Assembly: GCA_003427395.1 (NCBI GenBank) | Contig: BFEA01000192.1 | Coordinates: 148,703-175,564, forward strand | Reading direction: 5' to 3' | DNA length: 26,862 bases | From: Chara braunii | Taxonomy: Eukaryota; Streptophyta; Charophyceae; Charales; Characeae | Part shown: positions 9,421-17,871 of the stretch, one piece after another | Layout of the letters: each line of letters opens with the position of its first letter | Numbering within the stretch: position 1 is the first letter of the stretch | Made by a program: the position numbers and the translations under genes | The notes under the pieces: generated by a model | The model's input: the letters and a program-made list of their open reading frames with translations, nothing else | Database searches by the model: none | Told to the model about the DNA's origin: nothing

Positions 9421-9827
9421 TTTTTTTTTTCCCTCTATTCCTATCTTCATGGTGTCGGCCACCTCATCCGATATCCGATGCCCTTTCGTCGCTCGCCTTT
9501 CTCGGATTACTCGAAGAACCTCTTCTTCCTTTTCCATAGCCTCCTCCTTGGATGTCTCTAGTAGGATCTTTCTCCCTACTGGTTTGTACTTTCGAACACT
9601 TCCTTCCGGGATCTTTTTCCTAAGAAATGAACGGTCGGGATTGCCCTCGTTGTCTCCGCGACCTGCGGTTGAATACTGATTACCTTTCCATTCAAACAGT
9701 ATCCCTTCCGTACTTCCTCTTCGAACTTGGCCAGCGTCGTCGAGTCCACCCCTACTTTGTGATATCTGATAGCTTTGATGAGTTGTAGCAAGTCGGGGAT
9801 TTCGAGTGCGACTTCTGATGTCTCCCG
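9421..9827 (-). pseudogene. Linker between protease and reverse transcriptase with frameshifts
   Basis: After the protease stop at 9828 the same frame continues with LQLIKAIRYHKVGVDS-like protein sequence to a stop at 9576. Coding character then moves to a second frame (about 9590-9430, Glu/Lys-rich). It moves again at a run of ten A on the minus strand (about 9421-9430) into the reverse transcriptase frame. The homopolymer is the likely site of the second slip. No domain is recognised in the linker. Confidence 0.7.
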
Positions 9828-10808
9828 CTACACTTCTTTCAGCTTGGGCTGACCGGCCCCAAGTTCAACCTCCGATTCTTTTTCCACTACCATGACCCAT
9901 AAGGCCTCGTCCTCCTGTCTCCTCTTCTTCTGAGGCAGACCCATCTTGATCCATTCTTTCTTGTTGAATGCCTCCTCAATCATGGTTTTTACAATTTCTC
10001 TCATTCCCTCCATTCGAGTGAAAACCCCCTTTCGAGCACTATTTTCGAACGAAGGCGACCATGTTGCCAATTTTCCCTTAGGAGGATCTCCTCCAGTCCT
10101 GATGAGTCGGAGGAGTTCCCCATGGCCAGTTACCGGGTCCTCTAAGTCTACCATGTATGTCCCGTCATGCAGATACATCCCTATGATTTCTACACTGGCG
10201 CACCATGGTCTCCCGAGGATTATGTCGTGGTTCATCTCGTCTAATATGGTCATCCGTTGAAATGACCAGATCGACTCTCGGACGCCCGCCTTGACTGCAC
10301 ATTTGGTGACGTATTCTGAAAACGGGATCTCGCCACCGGCCTCCCGGATGTTCCCCATTACTTCCTTGTTAACCACACAACCGGTAACTGTTGCGAAGTA
10401 TCTCCTTATAAGTGTGATTTCCGCACCTCCATCTACTAGAGCGCGTGTGTGATGAGTCCCGATCTGCACTTTTAGCTTTCCTACGGGCAACGCACGGAAA
10501 CTAAGCTTTGTCCCGGGCGGCGCTCTCATGAATTCCCCGCCTTCATGGTCCGGTAAGCTCAAGCGGATGTCTACGAAAGTTTTTTCTACATCCTCCAAAT
10601 CTCCAGGAATGTTTTGAAGGTTAGCGACTTCTTTCGGAGTTTCCTCCTCCTTTTCCTCTCCCTGTGACCCAGGAATTTCGTCTATCTCCACTCGTCGGCG
10701 AGTCAATAGTTGCCTAAGCCCTTTGAGCAATCTGGGGCTGGCTTGCAACATGGTCCGAAAAAAAACTGATACCGCGGTTCCCAGTAACTTGCTAAGAGTG
10801 TCGTCGAT
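9828..10808 (-). pseudogene. Retrotransposon aspartic protease region
   Basis: The protease cuts Gag and Pol into mature proteins. The frame is open from 10808 to the stop at 9828; the first ATG at 10751 gives 307 residues. Residues 104-115 (RALVDGGAEITL) carry the catalytic Asp107 in the usual hydrophobic-D-x-G-A setting, but with Gly in place of the common Ser/Thr. Residues 175-183 (HDIILGRPW) are the second conserved block of retropepsins. The N-terminal third is acidic. This is the longest undamaged piece of the element. A TAG at 9809-10811 bounds are outside it: stops at 10809 (TAG) and 9828 (TAG) separate it from Gag and from the linker. As a unit the polyprotein is broken, though this domain itself may be intact. 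Confidence 0.88.
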
Positions 10809-10819
10809 CTACGACATGG

Positions 10820-12040
10820 TTAGGATCGGGATTTGATACCTGAATTTTTTCTTGCAGCGGTGACCTTGTCCGTAGGCTCCTCTTCCCTATGCTTTCCGTA
10901 AACTTTTTTCGGTTCCCCAGTTTCAGGCTTTGCTTGGACCGCGGTGGGTCCAACAACCTCCTTCATCATTGTATCACGAATAACTCTTCTTCCTTCCAAT
11001 CCTAGTCGAGTAGTCCCGTTCACTCTATCGCACCCGTCACTTTCTAGGATAAAGTTAACATGTGCCCCGCAACCTCGGGGTTGGTCCCTGACGATATCGG
11101 CTATTGGCTCGGCTTCTACCGCTGCTATTTCTAGGTCATTGAGGATGATCATGACACGCCGCATTCCTCCAGGCGAGTTCCAGTTCACTCGCTCCCCCCG
11201 AGGCCCAAATATTTCTCCTTTTAGTGACCTGATGCATCTTTTTCTCATGATATCATGGTTGATCTTTGGGCAAGCTCGCACAAAGTGTCCAACCGTTGTG
11301 CAGTATCTGCAATGTTCATTAGCGGGGTCTCTTCTATTAAATCCCCGGTTGGCCACCCTTGTTGGGACCACAGCTTCTTGGGGAGGGAGGGAGGGTTGGG
11401 ATACTTGTGCCTGCATTACTATTAGTGCCTTCTCCAGCCTTTCTATCTTATTGTCGACTCAATGCACACGTTCATGTAGGCTTTCGATTCCCTTTTTCAC
11501 CTTATCCCCTCCTGTCTTACCGGTCAGATCTATGACTTCTCCTTCCTTAAGCAAGACAAATGACTCGGTTACTACCGTTTTCTCGGCAAGGTCTGTTACC
11601 GTACTGAGATCAACATCCCTCGTGCTCACGAATTTGCTCGTCTGCTGGTATGCCGACAAAATCTTGTCCTTATCGAACTCAGAGAACTGCCTAACGAAAT
11701 ACTTGCTCATTATTCGATTTGTTACCCCGGGGATCTCTAGCGCCACCAGAGTAAACTCTCTCAGGAAGTCATTGTACATGGCGAAATTCTTCCTTTGTAC
11801 TGCCGCTAATTTGACTTCTGTTGCCATCTTTTCTGCCGCCAAATACTTCCTCATCATCAGATCCCGGGTTTCCTTCCAAGACCTGCTCGCGACAACGATA
11901 GTCATTATGTCTCGCCCTAGGCTCAGCGATACATGTTGTTCTTGGTGATTCATTTTTTGTTCTTCACTCCATTTTAGTAACGCAACCACGTTCTTGTAGT
12001 CTATTAGGAACTCCGTGATGTTTTCCCCGTCAAATGTCAA
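10820..12040 (-). pseudogene. Retrotransposon Gag (capsid and zinc knuckle)
   Basis: Gag forms the particle that packages element RNA. The frame 11459-12040 encodes 193 residues of largely helical, capsid-like sequence (MTFDGENITEFL start region). After a TGA at 11459-11461 the same frame continues at 10820-11416. That second part has a CX2CX4HX4C zinc knuckle (C36, C39, H44, C49; about 11270-11311), a nucleic-acid-binding mark of retroelement Gag. A GPRGERV...PGGMRR segment follows it. The frame ends at 10820. The next, protease-bearing frame has its first stop-free codon at 10808, so the two were probably joined before a slip in the A6 run near 10845-10850. Confidence 0.9.
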
Positions 12041-12047
12041 CTTCTTC

Positions 12048-12899
12048 TTAGCATCCGGTAGGTTTCCTTGATTTTTGTTTAGTGCTCATGTGAGGGACGA
12101 CACCATCTTCCTGAGGCCACCTCAGAGTTGGTGGTCTCGCCCGCCGTACTAGTTTTTTGCCCCTCCTTGCCGACCCTTTGTCCTTCTCCAGTTTTTGAAG
12201 TCCTCTCCGGATCAAACCATCCCAATACCCTTTCCCTAAGGTTCCAGAGTCCTCTCTGGATCCCAATACCAGGCGCGACCAACAGGCGGTTGACCCTGTT
12301 GTCAATGGCTGGCGGATTTGTAGTTTTTTCCGCTTCTATTCTAGGAGAGTTTTCTCTCTCTTTCCTTCTGTTGCTAGGTGTTCCTCCGCAATCACTATCC
12401 TTACCCCCCTGCCCGATTCCGCCTCGGCTGGCCTTCCGTTCGTCACGCGGTCCTTCCGTCTTTGGAAGGTCTTCGTCGTTTCCAATCACCATTTCCTTAA
12501 TCACTCTTGCCTTGTACTCCACGGTTCTCTTTTGTACCTCAGCTTGCGCCTTGCGTCCGTGGTTCTCACCTTGTTTGATACAGTTCCATCTGAATTTTGT
12601 GGGTTCGATCTCTCTTTATTTCTACCCTCCCTGGTTTCCTGGGTCCCTTGTTTGCTTTCCCCGACTTTTTTCGAGCTTTCTCCTGAGAAGATACTTTTCC
12701 TGTTGCCCTTGGTCCCATCCGGATTTGTCGATTCTCTGTCCTTCTGACCCTCCTCGCTTTCTACGGCGCTGCCTCCTATGCCCGGTCCTCCCTCGCTTCT
12801 ACGATTGCCTGTCTCATCTTCCGTTGTCATTTTGCCTAAATCTGCATAAGCTAGAGGATTTTTCCGGGACACAGGCCACTCGGGATTTTTAAGTTCCAT
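12048..12899 (-). pseudogene. N-terminal Gag extension, frameshifted
   Basis: Upstream of the capsid-like part, hydrophilic protein-like sequence is split over two frames. One runs from the ATG at 12899 to 12501 (rich in Glu, Gly, Ser, Lys). The other is 12079-12522 (basic and acidic, ending in WCRPSHEH). They overlap around 12501-12522, and another frame change at 12040-12079 leads into the capsid. Low-complexity charged N-terminal extensions are common in plant-lineage Gag proteins. ATG 12899 is the best start seen. The true extent is uncertain. Confidence 0.6.
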
Positions 12900-13068
12900 A
12901 TGCCCCAATCTTTTCGGTTTGCCTTATTCAAAGACGTTGTCCTTTCCTCTTTTGCCGTTGGCCTGTTTTCTTGAAAAAAATATATAATTTGGCCCGCTTT
13001 CCTATCAGACTAAAGAATGGTATCCAACTTCCTGCCCCGACAGGCTCACTAGAGCATTCTAGTACGCT

Positions 13069-13318
13069 TCACAGGATACTCACGATCCCCGGTGACACGT
13101 CTGGCCAAAGAGGGTTCCCGTTCCTCCTTAAGGTCATCATTTTCTTTTTTTTTATTATTTTGAGGAGGTTTTTAACCTTTCCGATTACGATGGTCATCGC
13201 GGTCTTATCCCTGCATTGGGTTTTACAGAATGCGAATTTGACCACTGTCACATCCCGATCGGCACAGGCGCACCAGTAGAAGGGGTCTTTCTTAGAGATC
13301 GAACTTTCGTTCGGTATT
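13069..13318 (-). pseudogene. Short Cys-containing frame upstream of Gag, unknown
   Basis: A minus-strand frame open from about 13318 to 13069 encodes FYWCACADRD, then FAFCKTQCRDK and a Lys-rich end. The C-x-C...C-x3-C spacing could bind zinc, but no family is recognised. It lies between the unknown ORF at 13684 and the Gag N-terminus on the same strand and shares the phase of the former. It has no ATG before the Cys segment. It may be part of a decayed upstream ORF or chance. Confidence 0.3.
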
Positions 13319-13683
13319 CAGGAATGCCCGTACTTCGCCATGTGTGGTTAGGTAAGGTTCGCATCTGCCCCGGCCGACCAGTCTTAGCTGCTCGTGCCCC
13401 CTCCCTACTTTCCAGACTACACGCTTTTATCGTTCCGTCCCCGTTTTGCGACGGCGTGTTTGACCGTCTAGTTCTAATGGTCCTTTCCCATGTCCATCGG
13501 TGAGCCCCTATATGTAATAGCGTATACTTTAGTCGCCATACTGGCTCGCTCCCTGACGCTAGTCTTGCTTCCGTCCCCGTGGCCCTTCCGGTTCAATAGG
13601 CTCCTCGAACAGTTGAGCTACCCACTATCAGTTAACGGGGACCCCCACTTTTCGGTCCTGAGTAACCATGAATGATCCTGAAA

Positions 13684-14541
13684 TTAGGGTTTCAGGGTCA
13701 AATTTTGTGTTTTTTTGGGTACCCCTGCTAGATAGCTCTCTCCCATCTCAATTTCTCTCCGAATTATGTGCTCGTATTCTGCATAGGCTAACCTAGGCAA
13801 CCCTAATATCAGAATGTTGATAACCTCCAGCAGCTCCGGGGCCATGTTCCCCCAGAACGGCCCGTGCTCCACGGAGATGTCATAAAACATCCCGATGGTT
13901 TGAGGTGGGAAGTGATCTATCCAGACTATTACTAAATCTGCCAGATCCTGCGTCCTAGGGAGGCTCGCAAAGATGAGGTCTATCATGAATCGGGGGACCT
14001 GACTTCTAAGTGGGGTTGCTGGTGCACTAAATTCCCACCAACTCCCTACTTCAACCCTGGTTCGTAAGCCCACGTTCCTCCTACCCCTGATCGATTGACC
14101 TATCCGTGTCAACACCCGGGCGGCCCTCCGGAAGACCGGGGCTAGCTCATGACCCTGTGCTATTCCTATCCCCAGCGAGTGCCATCCAATTTCGGGTAGG
14201 TACAAAGTCCCGATTACTTCCAAATTAGAGTATAGGTCATCCCGAGGTCCTCGATTAAACCACATCCCGGTCCACAAACATTCCACCATTACGAAGGCGC
14301 TGTCCCCTCCTAAGGTCACGACCCGCCATTCTACGTCGATTCCCCCGACTTCGGAACTTGCCGGAAAGGACACTTCCCATCCCCTGCGGTTATTCCAGGG
14401 TGGGCCAGGGTACCGGGGCTGGCGTGTTGTCCAAACACGTCTTGCCGCCATCGCCGATTGGTGATTTCCTGCATTGGCCAAACAGAGAGGATTACAGCCC
14501 GTCTTCAGCAACTGTTCACCTACTGCCTCCTTTCCCTTTTA
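13684..14541 (-). CDS. Unrecognised ORF of about 255-285 residues, intact
   Basis: This minus-strand frame is open from just below a stop at 14539-14541 to a stop at 13684. The first ATG (14449-14451) gives 255 residues; without an ATG limit it is about 285. The composition is protein-like, rich in Trp, Gly, Arg and hydrophobics, with repeated aromatic-rich blocks such as EVGSWWEFSAP and VEHGPFWGNM. A C-terminal helical stretch (EYEHIIRREIEM) is visible. No known family, signal peptide or membrane segment was recognised. The lack of stops contrasts with the broken retroelement beside it. It could be an extra ORF of the retroelement, a gene fragment, or the last exon of a spliced gene whose first exon is the frame at 14595-14792. 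Confidence 0.55.
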
Positions 14542-14594
14542 TGCCCTAATTCTTCTTCTCTGGCCCCTATATTCTTTCTTTCTTAGTTCGTCTT

Positions 14595-14792
14595 TCAGGG
14601 GGCAGCATCTTCCTCTGGGAGCTCATACAGCCGGTACAGATCATCTAGGTAAGTCGGGCCCCGGCCTACTTTCCGTCGGATGACGCCCCACAAGACGTGG
14701 TCATTGATTAGTGGGACCCTTGACCTTGTCGTCAAAGTTGCGTGTAGTATACGTAGTACTTCATACCTCTCTCCGTTCTCGAACGACCCCAT
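14595..14792 (-). CDS. Small ORF (65 residues), possible first exon
   Basis: Minus-strand frame from ATG 14790-14792 to a stop at 14595. The sequence reads like protein (YEVLRILHATL..., YLDDLYRLYELPEED), and TTTATAAATG sits right at the start, so any TATA role would need another start site. It lies 53 bp upstream of the open frame at 13684-14541 in a different phase. The intervening minus-strand bases offer AG acceptors (for example near 14512), so a short intron is possible. Unrecognised and unproven. Confidence 0.35.
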   Translation of the reverse strand: MGSFENGERYEVLRILHATLTTRSRVPLINDHVLWGVIRRKVGRGPTYLDDLYRLYELPEEDAAP

Positions 14793-14799
14793 TTATAAA

Positions 14800-15280
14800 A
14801 AGATTCGGTAGTATTCCCTGTAAGTCGTTGCTTCTTCGAAAGTTAGGTCGGCAAAGGCCGCTGTCGAGCGCATCGGTCCCGCACGCGGACCGTCCCGGCC
14901 GCGTTACGCAGGATTTTGCAGGACTTGTCGCGTAGAGCGTTTGCCGCTCCGGCCGAGTGCGCCAGCCGTACCTCTCGCGAGCCCCTACGACAGGACAGGG
15001 GCACACGAGGCACCGCTTACCTCCACCTACGGGAGCTGTCACCATCCCTTAGGTGGGCGTATCCCCGCCGAGCTACTGAACCACTTGCGAAGGTTTTCCG
15101 TATGCAGTTGCAAAGGTGGCCCAGCCGAGGGCGTTTCTCGTTCGCTGTAGCATAGGAGTTACGCGCAGTCGAACGCTCAAAAATCAAACCCGCACGCGAA
15201 TCGACACACTGGGGGGCTGAGGTCCCAAACGCGACTCGGCGCCGGTCGACTAGGACGCATCGCGCACACCACGCGTTACA
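14800..15280. other. CpG-rich block without a supported gene
   Basis: The sequence changes abruptly to many CG dinucleotides (GCGCATCGG, CCGCACGCGG, TCTCGCGAGCC). Overlapping short frames occur on both strands, but none is convincing. The contrast with the decayed retroelement suggests DNA that is younger or has not been methylated. Confidence 0.5.
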
Positions 15281-15368
15281 CCACAACACTCACACCTACC
15301 CACACACAACACATGGAAACACGCATAACAACCACCACAAACAACACCACAACACAACAACACTCGTA
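15281..15368. repeat. A/C-rich simple sequence
   Basis: Nearly pure ACA/CAC/AAC sequence with no T or G for long stretches. Low-complexity tract between the CpG-rich block and the duplicated repeat. Confidence 0.8.
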
Positions 15369-15383
15369 GTCCCTTCAGTATCC

Positions 15384-15620
15384 GACCCATAACTTTATGC
15401 AGCGAGACTCAGATAGGTATGCGCGCTGGATTTTTGTATAAGAGCCGTGCGAGTGCATGACCTCCTCATATCGACCAGCCATGCGGGCACTCGCAAACAT
15501 TCGCGCTGATGGGGTACTACGTGATACTCATAACCTCGCGGCCCTTGTTAACTTCGAGGGTCGTGTTCGACACAGAGGAGTTGAGTAGACAGCTTCAGGG
15601 CTGTCGTGGTGGTCGAAATC
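15384..15620. repeat. Diverged direct repeat, copy A
   Basis: Starts GACCCATAACTTTA. It shares with 15917-16115 the landmarks GTATAA, CATACCGACCARCCATGCGG-like sequence, ACTCGCAWAMGC, a TAGTGCYCATA-type block and the later CGAGGGTCG/GGGGTCG block. The offset between copies is about 533 bp. Non-coding as far as can be seen. Confidence 0.75.
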
Positions 15621-15916
15621 AAGGGGTTTGACTTTGACGGCTACCACGGACTACAACGTCCAACCATGATAACTTAAAGGAGGAAACAACTGCAGATAGT
15701 CTGATAGCCGTCCGAAATGGAAGGGGTAGGCCAACGCGAAAGGTGCGCATGGGTAAGGCCCAAAATCAGGCCCATACGTCGCCCGAAGTTCGAGATGTTG
15801 GAGACTCGTATGCGGGTCCCCATAGGCCGATTAGGGATCATTCCCTGCCTACACGTCGCTTCGCGCAGCTGGAGCTTAGGCCTACTGGCCATAACGTGCT
15901 TTAACTTTCTTCGCTT
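15621..15916. other. Spacer between the duplicated repeats
   Basis: CpG-containing sequence with short opposing frames (minus 15674-15892, plus 15717-15968) that look like shadows of each other. No domain or RNA recognised. Confidence 0.5.
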
Positions 15917-16115
15917 GACCCATAACTTTAGAGCGCGGAAATCGACAGACGCTGCGCGCGTGGTTTAGTATAATCCCGCGCAGACGCCGGGTCTGCGCAT
16001 ACCGACCAACCATGCGGACTCGCATAAGCAGTCGTGATGTTGGCGCATTGTGTAGTGCCCATACCCGAGTGGCCTCGTTTGAGCCATGGGGTCGCTCTCG
16101 ACGCTCAGGCGTTGG
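15917..16115. repeat. Diverged direct repeat, copy B
   Basis: Second copy of the unit at 15384, again opening with GACCCATAACTTTA and holding CCGACCAACCATGCGGACT. It is shorter than copy A and many positions differ, so the duplication is old. Confidence 0.75.
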
Positions 16116-16122
16116 CTGAAGT

Positions 16123-16158
16123 GCGCGCTAAAGGGGGGGGTAAACCTTTAGCGAGCGC
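16123..16158. repeat. Inverted repeat around a G8 run
   Basis: CGCTAAAGG (16126-16134) pairs with CCTTTAGCG (16145-16153). A further GCGC/GCGC pair forms outside it after one bulged A. The loop contains the rest of the G run and TAAA. A related CGCTAAAGGGGTAAACTTT occurs at about 16839 without the second arm. Confidence 0.7.
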
Positions 16159-16470
16159 AGAACCGGCCTGAGGGCATTACCATCTTCTGCACCCTGAGGT
16201 CCCCAATGGGAGCGGGGTAAGATGGTCCCTAGGGCAGGAAGGAATTCGGAGCAGTGGTGAGTTGTCTGGCGCACCACCATCAACGAGCTAAACCTTCCGC
16301 CCGGAACTTTATCCTTCCTCCAAAATAAATTAAAGCAAGGAAAAAGAAAAAGACCACTTTAGCGTTAGCAGAAGAAAGCACGAACGCCCCGTCGGACAGA
16401 GTTGTTGGGGACAACCCCTCATCCTCGCGATGTTCTCGTTTTCCCGGAACAGCGTCGTGTGCATAAGTAA
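16159..16470. other. No gene supported
   Basis: Mixed sequence with a purine-rich patch (about 16335-16352). No frame, repeat or RNA gene recognised. Confidence 0.5.
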
Positions 16471-16509
16471 CTCAGCCCTCGTGCGAGGGGTAACCCCCTC
16501 TGTGCTGAG
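16471..16509. repeat. Potential branched secondary structure
   Basis: CTCAGC (16471-16476) pairs with GCTGAG (16504-16509). Inside, CCTC/GAGG (16477-16488, GTGC loop) and GAGGGG/CCCCTC (16485-16500) are alternative stems that cannot form together. No known RNA family is recognised. Confidence 0.5.
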
Positions 16510-17283
16510 CCTAGGACGTCATGTACCAGGACCTCAAATTCCAAGCTCGGGACTAACGTCTGACCAAGTAAATCGTTGAGTAAAGAAAGAAAAACGTAGG
16601 CGTGCGGTCGCGTAGCCCTATGAGGGTTACCCGAGCGTACGCTTACTCTGACTATCACATTATCAGGATGGGAAAAGAACAATCTCACTCAAAGAAAAGG
16701 TTGTGGGGTAGTTCACTCTCACGACAGTTGTGTGGTTTGCCCATCTGAATCCAAAACATAATCATTCACCAAATACTTAATCGAGATCCTTTCATACATA
16801 CCTGCAATCATACGTACAACATTCAAACAACATCACACACGCTAAAGGGGTAAACTTTCCAACCTTTTGCAGCTCACACCCTGCCTTATGCACACAAGCC
16901 CAATCATTTCCCCACCATTCCTCAACAAAAATACTCTAGCTTTAAGAAATGGCCATTTATAAAGAATCTGGGTGAAAACCGAAGAAAACATAAAACCCGG
17001 CAAGGGCCAAGGCCTTAGATTGAGAAGCAGAAGAAACAGGAAAGTTGAGTCGTAGACCGACGAATCGGCAACCGACCTGTTATCAGTGATAACAGAAGAG
17101 TGATCCTTTCGTAGAATCAGGCTGAACAATTCGAGCCTTCGATCGAATGTGAAAACCTGCATCACGGTACTGGTCAAAGAGAGTCACTATGTTCAAGCCA
17201 AGTGGAGAACGTGCTCCAACTCATAGCCTAACTCCTCTACTAACCTCTCTTTCAGCCTCCTTTATTGATTCTAAGTCACAGAG
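16510..17283. other. No gene supported; one palindrome at 17077-17095
   Basis: Sequence becomes A/C-rich and CpG-poor from about 16700. The only clear structure is CTGTTATC (17077-17084) paired with GATAACAG (17088-17095) across a 3-base loop. Short frames (minus 16842-17177, plus 17189-17389) have no recognisable features. Confidence 0.5.
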
Positions 17284-17474
17284 AATTTCGGCAGCATCTC
17301 CTCTAGTCAGGGTGAATTGCCAAGTTTCTCCTAGCCAGAAATATTTTCACTCCTCAAATTCTACAAAATTTCGGCAGCGCTTCCCGTAGAAAAAGTGTCT
17401 TTTCATAATTTATATGGGTAAAAAATTGACTAACTCTTTTAGATTTGTATAAATTTCGGCTGCGCTTCCCGTAG
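17284..17474. repeat. Three copies of an AATTTCGGC motif, spacing about 84 bp
   Basis: Copies begin at 17284, 17367 and 17452. The last two share AATTTCGGCWGCGCTTCCCG plus TAG; the first is AATTTCGGCAGCATCTCC. The intervals are 83 and 85 bp. The bases between copies are AT-rich and poorly conserved. Similar 'TTTCGGCAG' motifs are remembered from plant non-coding repeats, but this could not be checked. Confidence 0.7.
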
Positions 17475-17871
17475 GAACAGGAGGCCACCAAGATTTATAC
17501 AAAGTTAAAAACAAATAGACCAAGCAAAACTATGTTTGGGACTAACTTCTGACACTTGTTCGGTAAGTAGAATCAGCGATAGTCTGCACGACCTCTAGAT
17601 GAGATTGTGAGTTGACACTGATCCTAACTCCTAGCAGGGTCAGTCCTATCCTGTTCCAAACTTCCCTCCCATCATTCATCTTATCTACCTATAGCTCCAG
17701 CTCTCAGTGAGCATCTAAAACAACTAACTTATTTAAAAGATGCCCCAATGGGAGAGCCCAAAACATGCACAACCAAACATCTCTCGCAGTCCCACATCAT
17801 TTTGAGCCAAGTAGTTCATTAAGTCACTCAGTTCTTTTTTCCTTTTTATGTCCCCCTTTCTTATGGCATAC
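17475..17871. other. Leader to the hairpin array, no gene
   Basis: No coding sequence. ACTGA (17617-17621) and TCAGT (17640-17644) enclose a CCTAACTCCTAG-like core and may be a degenerate outlying member of the hairpin family that starts at 17872. Confidence 0.5.

Noticed and set aside
10944-11948. 334-codon plus-strand ORF
   Set aside because: It is the opposite-strand shadow of Gag, which has a clear zinc knuckle and capsid-like sequence on the minus strand.
12128-12892. 254-codon plus-strand ORF rich in Ser, Leu, Phe and Pro
   Set aside because: It mirrors the charged N-terminal Gag extension on the minus strand; the composition is that of an antisense reading of Glu/Lys/Arg codons.
13000-14600. 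5' LTR and primer-binding site of the main element
   Set aside because: No sequence matching the candidate 3' LTR start (TGTGTTGGGACC or TGAGTCATC) and no convincing tRNA-complementary site was found.
14780-14805. TATA box of the 14,595-14,792 frame
   Set aside because: TTTATAAATG overlaps the start codon region, too close to serve that ATG as a core promoter.
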